Part shown: piece after piece, positions 21,401 to 34,100 of the stretch | Numbering within the stretch: position 1 is the first letter of the stretch | Layout: every line of letters starts with the position of its first letter | Assembly (NCBI RefSeq): GCF_027244095.1 | Contig: NC_069671.1 | Location: 3,348,001-3,412,000 of the forward strand | DNA: 64,000 nt | Source: Hemicordylus capensis | Taxonomy: Eukaryota; Chordata; Lepidosauria; Squamata; Cordylidae | Direction of reading: 5' to 3' | Notes under the pieces: model-generated | Databases searched by the model: none | The model's input: only the letters and a program-made list of their open reading frames with translations | Told to the model about the DNA's origin: nothing | Translations under genes and position numbers: made by a program

Positions 21401-24400
21401 TATCTGAGGGGGGTGGCCATTGGGATGGGCGTGGCCATGGGGGCTGTCATGGAGAGCTCCTGCATTTCTGAATTTGTGACTACATCCCTGTTAAGCGATC
21501 GCCCTTCATGGCACTCCAAGTCTGTCACCTCGGAAAGGTATTCTGACTCGGGGTATCCCCATTCCCCACCTCTGATTCAGTCGGCTTCACCCCCAGGCCA
21601 TGATGGCGATAATTATCTCTCCAACCCACTGCTGTTAATCTTTAAGGGCATGCTGTCCTTCTGGCATATGGGGCTGGTGTGGTAGCCACTAGTATACAAA
21701 GGCTGTGTGCTTCTGGCTTTCAGGGCTTATGGTAGCCACCCATAAATGTGCCTTCCGCATGTTAACTCAGTGCTTTTTAAAAAGCACTCTTTGCTAGTGG
21801 CTGCTGAGACACCCTGTGGCGATGAGTTCCGGGGGTTAAGTGCTACATGGCGTGACTTCCTTTCCCCTGTCTCAAACCTGCCCCTGTCAGTTTTCAGTGA
21901 CAATTGGGAGATTTGCTGTGGTCAGCGAGAGCGAGGAGAGGAGAGAGACCGAGGAGAGAGACCCCCCGGCCTCAAGGTTCCAGGCCTGTTGCATCAGGGT
22001 CAGAGAAGGCTGCCCCCAACCCCCAGGAGAATCTGGGCGCGGGGACTTGGAACATGATGCGTCTCTGTCAGAAGAACGTAGCGAGATCGAGCAGGCAGGA
22101 CAGCCGCAGGTATTTTCCGGGAGGGAAAAGTGGAAAGAGGTACATTTGACCTCCAAAGCAGACTTTAGGTTCAGGATGGTCATTCTTCTGCTTAGGAGAT
22201 GTAGAAAGTCTCCAGTCGTCCTAGGACGACCACAGTAAATTCCAGAAGGTGGGAAGGAGGAGTTAAAAAAAACACCCCCAAACAAATCCCCATTTGCTGC
22301 AGAGTTGCCTGGTTTTGGAATGAATGTGGTGGTGGGGCGTTTGTATCTATTTTCATTCATTCCAAAACTTAATTTCTGCCTGGTCGGGGAGTTGTCAAAC
22401 TGCAGAGGGACCATGGTATATAAAGTGGCCTCTCACTCTTTCAGCAAAAACAGCAACTCTGTCAATTGAATGAATGAGAATGAATAGTTGTATTACGATC
22501 TGACGCAAACACAACAAATTATACAACATCCAGATAAGAAATCTATCCTACAATATACCAACAAAGTAAACATTTTATGTGAGATCTAAAGGTAAAGTGT
22601 GCCGTTGAGTTGGTTTGGTTATAATTTGAGATAATTCATGCCTTGCAGAGGTTAAACCCTGGAACTCATCGCCACAAGGTGTTGAAATGGCCAGTTACTT
22701 AAACGGGTTTCTTTTATTTTTATTTATTTATTTATTTCTTCAATTTCTATACCGCCCTTCCAAAAATCGCTCAGGGAGGTTTACACAGAGAAATAATAAA
22801 TAAGATGGATCCTTGTCCCCAAAGGGCTCACAATCTAAATGAAACATAAGTATTTATGTACCGGAAAACTTGGAGAGGAGGATCTAGTGGTTTTTTTGAA
22901 ATATAAATATTTAAAATATTTATATATGTTTTCAAAAACATATCACATCAAGGGTACAGAAAAACAAAAGAAAGTGACAATCTGTTAAAATAACACAAAG
23001 AAGCACCCTGAAAAGCCCTTCTGGGTCAGCTGAATCTAGTCCAGGGTTTCCTCAACTGTGGCTCCTTTGAGTACATCCCATAAAGGCCTTTGGCTATTGG
23101 GATGATGTGAGTTCTAGTCCAATAACAGCTGAGGACCCACGGCTGGGAAATCTCTCGTTCCCTCACTGGCCAATCAGATGCCTCCAGGAAGTGGGGCATG
23201 AAGCCTGCAACCCTCCTTTGAGTTTATCCGCAGTCGCTGGCATTCCATGGTCCCTGCTTTGGGCTATATACCATAACCATGGATGGCCATAACCATGGAG
23301 GGCAGTGTTAAGGAGAACACTGAGTATGCATGGATGTCCTTGCGGGAAGGTGGGCGGGCGGGCCATGCCGCACGATCCACCCAACCGTCTAACGAGCCGT
23401 GTTTTCTGTCCCTTCTCCAAGATGGAGCCCGGTCACCATGGCCATCTGGATCAAGGCCCCTCCTCCCCAATCGGCGCCCAGCCCGTTTCGCCTCGGGGCA
23501 GCATCACAGGCCTGGCATCACTGGGGGCGTTTTCTCCTGTTGCCCACCCATTCCACCCCGATGGGACTGCCCGGTACCAGGCCGAGGGATCCAATACATC
23601 CGTCGGTGCTGCATTTGCTGGTGGGAATCTGCCTCGCGGGGCCAGGCCCGATGCTCTCTTTGACGTTTTCCACGCCCGCTCCCAGCCGGAGGGCTCTCGC
23701 CACGCAGGAGCCGAGGAGCGGGCCCTCAGTAGACCAAACCAGCCCCTCTCTCTGGAGATCAACAGAGCTCAGTCGGAGAGCTCGGGCGGGGTCCAGTTGT
23801 TTGCCGTCCCGAGTTTACGGTCTCCCGTCGAAGTGCGCCCGTTGTCCCCAGCGTCGGGCAGCTCCTCTTCCCTATCCAGCGCGTCGCCTTCGATGAAACT
23901 CAGCCAGTCGCCCAGTAGGGGCATGATCCCCGAACTGTGCGCCTTGGACCCAGTGACCTCGGGCATCCTGGCCACTGTGGAACTGAAGGACAGTCTTCCG
24001 AAGGCCGAATCCAGCGACCACATCTGCCTGAGCCGGTCCGGGCCACCCCACAGACCCATGTCCCTCCCGAAAGCTGTCTCCAGCGAGTACATCTCAGGCG
24101 GAAGAGCCCTCTCTTCGAAACCCTCCCTCCTGACCAAAGCTGAATCGGAGGAGCTCGTCTCGTATGGAAGGGTCGGGCATTCCCCCAAATCGCAGGACTC
24201 GGGCGGCAACATGAATGCCAAAGAGAGCTTTCTGGTGAGGTTCAGCAGGCCACAGAGCAAGCAGGAGCAGGAGTTCCGGTAAGGCGGGATGGGGAGCCAG
24301 GATTCTGACTCGGGAAGGGAAGTGTGTGTGTGTGTGTGTCCCTCATGGACAACAGTGACTGGTCCTAATGAACCAGGGATGTGTGAAAGGAAGCAGCTTC

Positions 24401-25099
24401 CCTGCTAGAAAGGATGCCTGCTCTGATGTGGGTGATTTACCCCTGCCAACTGAGCAAAGAGACACCTCTCTTTAGCAGGAGGAGAGCACCTGGCCCTCTC
24501 CAACCCCACCGCAGCACCCCTCCAGGGGCTGTTGTTGGTGTCTAACATATTTCTTTTTAAGATTGTGAGCCCTATGGGAACAGGGGACCAGCTCTTTCAT
24601 TATTTTTCTGTGTAAACCGCTTTGAGAACTTTGGTTGAAGAGTGGTATATAAATGTTCATAGCAGTAACTCTCTCTCCCCCCCCCCCACCTCGCCGCCCA
24701 ACCCAAGAGCTGTGCTGCCTGCCGGCTGTCTGTTTGTCAGGTAAAGCTCTGTGGTTGGCTCTACCTGATGAATGGCCAGCCTGCAGGCAGCACAGCTCTT
24801 GTGTGCAACGAGAAGAGGGAGGAAAAACCCGGGCTACCTCCTTTGATGCCGTCCCCCCACCGCCCGGCTTGTTAGGACAAGCTGCTGCCGCTCATGGAGA
24901 AGGAGAGGAAATTACATCAGAAGCCACTGAGGCAAGAACTACCCCGGAGAGGTTCTTGACGAGCTCCATCCAGACAGTCTACGGTCTGCTGAAGAGTCAA
25001 CGATATCTGCACTTGATTGTGTTTAATTTTGTAGGAGTTACGTGCTTTGATTTAGTATACTTTTTTCTTTGTTCTACAAGCAGTCACTTTTCAAGTAGT

Positions 25100-25149
<50 letters not shown>

Positions 25150-28100
25150 AGTTCGAATCTCCGTTGTACCTCTATGGACGTATATTGGTTTTATACCAAT
25201 TTTTCTACCTCTATAATGGCCAGGGTTTCCCGCAGTGTTCAAATTACATGGGGAAAGGGAGGGTAGCCCTTAATGAAATCCACAGCTGCTGATGATGTCC
25301 CCGAATTTTATCCCAGACCAGTAGCTAAGACTGTCTCTTCTCTAACCACTCACTCAATGGCCACTGGTGATCTGGAATTCTGCCACGCGAGTGCTGTTGG
25401 GAATATTCCCCCCCCCCGCCTCTTTTCCATCACTTCTTCTTCTTTTTTGGACATAACTCTTCAGGCATGGGCGGCGTTGATAGCAACTTCAGAAGTACAT
25501 GGAAGTGTTGGGAACGTTCCCGGAGGCCAGATCCTGCTAGGTGTCGTTTTGTTCCTCTCTAGAATGGGCCAGAAAATAACCCGACAAGCTAACATGAGGC
25601 CATTTTTGAGAGGGGGGAAACGGCGACCGTTTTCCCTCTCAAAAATGGCCCTATATGTGAAACTGCTCCCTGCACCACAGTGACTCTTTTTAAAAGACAG
25701 CCCCTAACATCACTTCCACTGTAGTAGCTCATCCCAATGAGCCACAGTGGGCCAACAGAGGCACAGTTGCCTCTGCTAGAGATGTGCAAATCGATTCAAA
25801 TTTGACTCGTATCTGGGTGATTCGAATGCTTCGGATGCAAATCAAATCACCCCTTAAAAGGGCAATTCAATCGAATTTGAAATGAATTTTTGAAATTCAA
25901 TTCCAATTCAATTTGAGAGCCTTTAAAAAACAAACAAACCCACAACATTTTATAGCCTGCTTTTCCCTCTGAGGAGCTCAGAGTGGTGTACATGGTTATG
26001 TCTACAACTCCCAGCATCCCCAGCCAAAGGCCATGGCAGCTGGGGATGCTGGGAATTGTAGTCAACAACATCTGGGAATCCCTGTTATGGGCAACACTGG
26101 TTCCGCCCCTGTTAGGGGGAGGGTTTCAAATCCAAAATTGAGCTAAAGGGGCCGCCCCCCCACGCCAAGTAGCAGAGCTGGATCTCTTTGAGGCTCCATC
26201 TTAATCCGAGCACCGAATCCCTCCCTAAACAATCCTGGTGGTTGTGATTGGTGAGAGGGTCCAGTGCTCTCTAGATTTTTTCCATCTGTGCGCCGAATGA
26301 GTTTTGTTCTGGATGGCAGGTCAAGGCAGATCGATTCAGAGTGGGGCCTTCCTGATTCAATCTGAGCAGGATCTAAAACTGACAGAGCGGGCATCAAACA
26401 ATGTGTGAATGCGCCTGCAGGCGCATGCCTTAGAGGGAGCACCTTTCCGTAAGCGGTCACTCACTACGCCGCTTCGCAGAACCCATTTCCAGGGTGCTTC
26501 CTTGGGAAGAGGAGCGGACTCTGAGACCAAACTGAGGGCCATTTCAGGCAGCAATAAACTGCAGGCTGTTCAAAGCTTCCCTGGGAACTCCAGGTGCAAC
26601 CTGAGCCACTGTGTGTGTCCCTTCCTAGTGCAATCTTACTCTCTGTACATGCTCCGAGCAGAGTCCTCGGGTGCAGTGGCAATGGTGTCCCATGCTCAAA
26701 AATTGTGGCAAATTACTGCCACAGCTCCTCCAGTCCCCTCCAGTCCCCTCCAACTGTAGCCCCCCCCCGCCACCTGCTGCCATGGGCCCACTAACCATTG
26801 CAGCCTGCAAAAAAGGAGCAAGGTGTCAGGTGGTGTAGGCATTATCCATGCCATGACCGCTGGCGTGGTTCCCTAGTAGCAGCCGCTGGAAAATGGTGTG
26901 ATGGGCAGCCCCCTCCCTGGGGCAGCCCATGTTCTTTGCATGTGGCTGCATAATGATAGAGCTGCTTCACCACGCGCAACCTTTGCAGCGCCATCTGCTG
27001 GCCAGCTCTTGCATTTTAGGAAGAACCCATCCCTGTAACTAAGAGTTCCAGAGGTTGTTGACTACAACTCCCACAATCCCCAGCCCAAGGCCATCACAGC
27101 TGGGGATTGCTTTGTAGTTCATGGTCTCTCTGCAGTGGGGCTGCCAGGTTGCGTTGGACCCAAAAGTGTGGGCCCAGGTTTCTTCTGCATGGGAGGTATG
27201 GGGTCAATGGCCCCATACCAATGGCCACCCTGGATGAACAGCTTTCTCACATCAACAGGGAGCCTGGGGCTGCTCCCAGCTGCCAGAGTCTGGTAGCCAA
27301 CTGGTTGCTCTTTTGGAGTGTGAGAGGTCTAATTGTGCTAATGGTCTGGAATTTATCACTCCTTCCCACCCCAAACTGTGCCAAAAGCCCCTGCCAGCCG
27401 GCGTCCCTTCAAGTCCCTTTGCCAAGTGCTAAAATGTTCCAATCAGGCTTGCCGCTGCTAATGCTATTAATACTCCACATTTTATATCATGCATGCCAAA
27501 CGGACCAAGTGCTTTATGTACGCTGTTGCAATAGGCTATATTACAGCAATCCTGGGGGTTAGGTCAGACTTTTCCTCCTACAGGGGAATCTTGCCTGGGT
27601 TCCTCCAGCAAGTGTGTAGCAGGGTCACCCCCACTTGGAGGAAACTTAATCAAAATCACATGAATTTTCATAATGAATTTTTGATTATCATATTTTTGAT
27701 GTCTGAATATGGCAAATCCTTTATCCTAGGGGCTCTCAACTTTGGCTTGCTGGATGCGGTTGGACTACACCCCCCATCATCCCCAGTCACAATGGCCAAA
27801 GGCTATCTGACTGGGGATTATGGGAGTTGTAGTCTAACAACTTGGGAACCCCTGAGTTAGGCCGTATGTGTACATGGTCCGTTACTTCTGTTCAATAAAT
27901 TCTGAATGCATTTTCGCATATAAGAACAGCCCTGCTGGATCAGGCCCAAGAATGCCCATTTAGTCCAGCATCCTGTTTCACACTGGCCCACCAGATGCTG
28001 CTGGAAGCCTGCAGGCAGGAGTTGAAAGGGGCATGCCCTCTCTCCTGCTGTTACTCCCCTGCAACTGGTATTCAGAGGCATCTTGACTCTGAGACTGGAG

Positions 28101-31100
28101 GTGGCTTATAGCCCTCCAACTAGTTGCCATTGATCGACCTCCATGAATTTATCCAAACCCCTCAAAGCCATCCAGGCTGTGGGTTGTCACCACATCTTGT
28201 GGCAAAGAGTTCCATAGGTCAATGATGCATTGTGTAATAAAGTACTTTCTTATGGTGATTCCCCTGAAAGCCAGAATAGGCAGTGATGGGGTCGTTGCTC
28301 ACTACTAGTGCATCTGTTTTGTGTGCAGAAGGTCCCAGGTTCACCCTGTGGCAGCATCTCCAGGTGGGGATGAGAGACCCAGCTGCCAGTCAGAGAGCTG
28401 CTGCCAGTCAGTGTGGCAAGTCAGCAGTTAGAGCTGCTGCCAGTCAGTGTGGACAAGACTGAGCTAGATGGACCTACGATCTGATTTGGTAGATGGCAGC
28501 TTCCTAAAGGAGAGACAGATGGCAGCCTGGCACGCCTCAGTCCAGCATGTGGGTTTTGCTTCAGGCCAGCTGTATTTAGCCTGCTTTCCGGAGGAGAGAA
28601 AGCTGCTATTACTACCGTTATTTATATAGGATTTTTCAACAAAATGGTCTCAACGAGAAAGAATAATAAAGGGAAGATGTCTCCCTGTCCCCAAAGCTTT
28701 TGAGATCACTTCATGTGTGTCCAGGACCGCTCTCACCAACATTAACCGGGTATGACAGGTCTGTGTTCTCCAGATTTTTGGTTGTGTGTGAATTAAAAGC
28801 TAGGTCTTTAAAAAAAAAAAAAAAAAGCTGGTAAAAGGCTATGGTAATGGCACAGCGGGGAAATGACTTGGCTAGCAAGCCAGAGGTTGCGGGTTCAAAT
28901 CCCCACTGGTATGTCCCCCAGACTATGGGAAGCATCTATACTGGGCAACAGCGATATAGGAAGGTGCTGAAAGGCACCATCTCATACTGCGTGGGAGATG
29001 GCAACGGTCAACCCCTCCTGTATTCTACCAAAGACAACCACAGGGCTTTGTGGTCGCCACGAGTCCACTCCGACTCGACGGCACAACGATAGCAACAGCA
29101 AATTCATGCTCGCTATCCCAAAAGTCCAGCTCTGCTCCTCCGCCTGCTAGCCGATGCTTGGAGACGCCAGGGATTGGACCGAGGACCTTTGGCATGCCAA
29201 ACACATGCTTTGCCACTGATCAATGGCTCCATCCCATCAGTGGGAGAACCCCTAACGAGCAGCAAGCCAAAGGCGGAGACAGGTAGCAACCCTTCCTGTG
29301 GCTTCAACGGCACTCTCCACCATGACGGCATCAACTGATGATGAAAAGGTGATCTCTGTATCTGGCCAGCTCCCACTCCCTCAATTACCTTCTGCATTAC
29401 TGTCTGCTCTCAGTCCTGAGTATGCAGGCACGGGGATCAGGAAGGCAGAAAAAAGGGGGTTCAGACATGCAAACTGGCCCCATGAGTCATCCGTAAAGAT
29501 GGCCACTAAAGACCAACAGCCTCCTGCTCTCTAGGCAGGTTACTTCCGCGCTGCGCCATTAGGTGGTGCTACTAATATTACGGATATTTATATACCACTC
29601 TTCAACCAAAGTTCTCAAAGCTGTTTACACAGAAAAATAAACAATACAGAAATAAGATGGTCCCCTGTCCCCAAAGAGCTCACAATCTTAACAATTAAAC
29701 ACATAAGCCAGAGATCAGCAACAGCCACTGGAGGGATGCTGTGCTGGGGTTGGAGAGGGCTAGTTGCTCTCCCTGTGCTAAATATAAGAGAATCGCCACT
29801 TTAAAAGGTGTCTCTTTGCTCAGTTAGCAGGGTGCCCACTTGGAGTGCCCATTTGTGCTAAGCAGGGCCCATGCTGGTTTGCATTTGAATGGGAGGCTAC
29901 ATGTGTGAGCATGGCAAGATATTCCCCTTAGGGGATGGGGCTGCTCTGGGAAGAGCATCTAGGTCTCAAGTTCCCTCCCTGGCAGCATCTCAAGATGGGG
30001 CTGAGAGAGACTCCTCCCTCGACCTTGGAGAAGCTGCTGCCAGTCTGTGTAGACCAGGGATTCTCAACGTTGGGCCCCCAGATTTTATTAGACGTCAGCT
30101 CCCATAATCCCCAGCCCCAGTGGCCTTTGGTTGGGGATTATGGGAGTTGAAGTCCAATAACATCTGGGGACCCAACGTTGAGAATCCCTGGTGTAGACCA
30201 TACTGTACTAGATGGGCCAAGGGTCTGACTTGGTAGCTTCCTTATGTGATTGGAAAGTTCCCTGCCTGAAATCTTAAAGAACTGCTCCCAGCCAGAGTAG
30301 ACATTACTGGGTTAGATAGACCTGACCCGGGGGTAAAGCAGCCATTCTATGTTCATCAGGAACATCCATAGTCAGTGGAAGAACAGAAAAGGTCCTAGGT
30401 CCTATCCCTGGTATCTCCAGGTAGGGCTGGGAACGACCCCCTTTCTGAAACCCTGGAAGGCTGCTGCCCGCCAGAGTAGACATTACTTTTGCTAAGATGG
30501 ACCCCTGGTCTGACCCCTCAGAAGGCAGATTTACATGTTTATCCTACCCACGTAGAGAACTGCTTGGATTGCAAGTGGCGGGGGGGGGGGCCCATTTGGA
30601 GTGCCCATTTTTGCCCCAGCTTATAGGTTTCTGTTGGAGGTTATATGTCTCCTGGTCCTTGATGCGGTGCTCCTTCTGTTTCCTCTTAGCATCACGGTGG
30701 TCACCTGGAACGTTGGCACAGCCATGCCTCCCAGTGACGTGACATCCCTTTTGCACCTCAACACAGGAGATTCCAACGACACGGATATGATTGCCATTGG
30801 GTAAGGAAAAGAGCTGGATTGCTGAAGGGGTGTGGGTGTGGGGGTGTGGGTGTGGGTGTGGGTGTGTGAGGGTGAGGGTGTGGGTGTGGGTGTGGGTGTG
30901 GGTGTGGGTGTGTGAGGGTGTGGGTGTGGGTGTGTGTGTGGGTGTGTGGGTGTGGGTGTGGGTGTGGGTGTGGGTGTGTGAAGTCTTTTCATGCAATTTC
31001 CCAGGTGGCAGTGTGAATCAGCAGTGGTGACCACAGACACCACACAAAATCATGGGCTCACCTGTTTTGAACTAGCCGGTGAGGCCTATCGTTGACTGGG

Positions 31101-34100
31101 CAAAGTCATTTTGTGTAGATTTCACTTATAGTTCAAGAAATTAAATGTGTCAGAGAGGTGGTGTTTTTTTAAAAAAATTTAATGTGCTTGCAAAAGCGAA
31201 GTCAAAGAACAGTTTGGAATTTGTAGGATGTCAGCTCCAAACATCATTCACTTTATTGAATAATGACCATTTGTGGCCATTTTGAATCTGAGTGGAATCA
31301 TCTGCTTCTGTTGAGTGTGATGTCATTTTTGGATTACTGATCTGATTATTGAGCATTGCAATCTGTTGAGAACAATGACAGTTAGAATAGGATTATATCC
31401 AGCATTTCTGCTGAACAAACCCAAAAAACAAACCTCCCCTGCAACATATTCTGGTATAAAAAGTAGTTCATTCTGTTACTGCTTACACAATCCTGCCACT
31501 GAAAGTATTTGGCATCTGTAGGTAATTGGGAAGTATGATTTTCTGTTGCACAAACACACCCAAAAACTCTTCAAAGGATATAATAGAGTATCAAACCTTG
31601 ATTGATGCTAGAGACAATAATCAAATGTTGGCTTGTTTTGCCATGTTGCGATTTTGTTCATGTCTTGACCTTCTTTCCTTCCCATGATCTAGGCTTCTCT
31701 CTCTGTGTGTGTAGGTAGAGTTACTGAAACAAACTGAGATAATGCCATGGTTGTTAATTCAGACATCACACAAGGTCATGGTTACAACCAACCAACCAAA
31801 CCTTGGTTCAGATCATGGTTTCACTGCCTGATATAAGCCAGTGTCTGTTGACTGGGTTCAGCCATCACACAGAACCATGGTTATTTCATCTAACCATGGT
31901 TAGTTTGTAGGAATGCAGACCTTGACTTGTATCATGCAGTCAAACCATGAGCTGGATCGAAGGTTTGGAGCTGACTGGCTTGTGGTGTTGTCTTACATAC
32001 TACTGTAGGTGGGTTCAGAAATCACACAGATCCATGGTTATTTCATCTAACCATGGCTAACTTCTATGTTTAAACCCACCCAATATGTAAGACAGTGTCT
32101 CATTTTAGACAGCGCACTAAAGCATGGTTTGTGCTAGCCATAGTTAAGAACTTACACCATGATTTGTGCTTCCAGATGTAGAACAGGCAAACCATGGTAG
32201 AGAGTGCTCGTTGTCTGTGTTGTTTTCGTCTGCATGGCCTCTTAAGCTTCATAAGTTCTGGCCCTCTCCACCCTCAGCACAGGACCTCCAGTGACTGTTG
32301 CTGGTGTCTATCTTATATTTCTTTTTCGATTGTGAGCCCTTCGGGGACAGGGATCCATCTTGTTTATTTATTATTTCTCTGTGTAAACAGCTTTGGAAAT
32401 TCTTTTGTCGAAAAGCGGTATATAAATATTTGTTGTTGCTGTTTTTATTTTGGCATTTCTGTCCCACTCTTCCTCCAGGGACCCGAGTGGTGACTGTGGT
32501 TTTGGTTATTCTTGCAACAACCTGTGAGGTAGGTTAGGTAGAGAGAGAAGTGACTGGCCCAGAGCCACTCAGTGAGTTTCAAGGCTGAATGGGGATTTGA
32601 ACTCAGGTCTCCCTGGCCTGAGTCCAGCACTCTAACCACTATACCACATCACCTTGAGGACTGGATCTGTGTCAACTTGGGATCCCCTGATGCAATCTAT
32701 GCTACAGCTGGCAGGAATGGGGAATCCCAGAAGCACCCCCTTTGACCAGCACACAGAATTCTAGACCTGACCTGACTGAGAATGTTAAATAGGCTGTCTT
32801 GCAGTTATAAAAGCTGATGTCTGTCCATGGTTCAGGAAGTAGGTGGATCATATTTCTATTATTATGATGGTCTCTTTGGAACTGAGAGTCTGTGCTGAAA
32901 AAGATCCACTCTGACCCTGGTAGTTGTGTGGACTGGGAAATAGCAGAGCAGGAATTTATCAGGAGGTTTGATTGTATTAGACAGGGATTAAATAGAGATT
33001 ATGGTTTACTGTCGCCCTATAAGGATTGTACTTGATATATTTCGAGCCCTGTCCCTCATCTTAAAACATTCCCAGCTTGTGATTTAAACTCTCTGTTTTC
33101 ATCTGTTTCTCCAGTAACAGCTGAGAAACTGACAAACTGGGTTGTCACCCACAAGAGTTTATGCTATATTGAACCATCTTAGAATCCTTTTGGTTAGTCT
33201 CTGAGTGCTACCTATTTTTTTTAACATGTACTCCCTAATATCTCTATATTTATATATGCACATCTTTTTGAGTGTAAGATTAAAATGTGCCTCTTAATTT
33301 TAATCCCGAAAACAAATTTATGACCCAATTATCATTCATTTGAAAAACACTATAAAAGGACAGACTGCCTCATTTCTGCCACCGCTGCACCCCGGGACCT
33401 CCCAGAAGAGAAAGAGGCAGGGAGTCTAAAGGGAAAAACTGAATGGGGGAGATCAGTTACTTGTGCTACTGGGTTCAATGGGGTGAGCACTGGAGATCCC
33501 CAACCAGGACCCCTGTCAAAATCGAGAGACACCCCTTTGCCAATGTCCTCCGAGTTGGAGGAGTCCTCTGAGGTAATGGAAGAGATTCCCCCACTTGCCA
33601 CCGAGCATCGCCAGAGGACATGCCCTCAAAATCAGACATGGCCATTTTTACCTTCAAAGCAGTGTTCCCTGTAACAGGGATTCCCATATGTTGTTGACTA
33701 CAGTTCCCAGAATCCTCGGCCAAAGGCCATTGCAGCTGGGGATTCTGGGAGCTGTAGTCAACAACATCAGGAAATCCCTAGAGGGAACACTGCCCCAAAG
33801 TTTGCCCTTGGAAAAGGCAGGATTGAGTTGCCCTGTCCTGGCAGCAGACCATAAAACCCAGCAGTCTCCTAAGAGCCACTGCTGGAGCAACGTCCCCCTC
33901 TTCCTGGTTAGCTCTGGCCGTGGCCCTCACTTGCTGCCCTGGGAGCTGTCCAGGTTCTGAAGCATCCCTGGTCTTGCCTTCCGGGCAAGGCTGGGGAGCT
34001 GTCCAGCAGGCCAGGGAACAAGGCTTCCAAAGAGCAGGGCACTGTCTGGGTGAGGCATCACCTGGAATTAAGAGCAGAGCTGGAGGTGATGCAACTGCCA

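Noticed and set aside
30544-31043. Long His/Thr/Pro-rich open frames across the GT-rich repeat on the minus strand.
   Set aside because: They are translations of the (GGGTGT)n array.
33516-33600. Acidic stretch [16 protein letters not shown] that recalls the duplicated exon.
   Set aside because: It has no convincing acceptor or donor and does not align with copies A or B.
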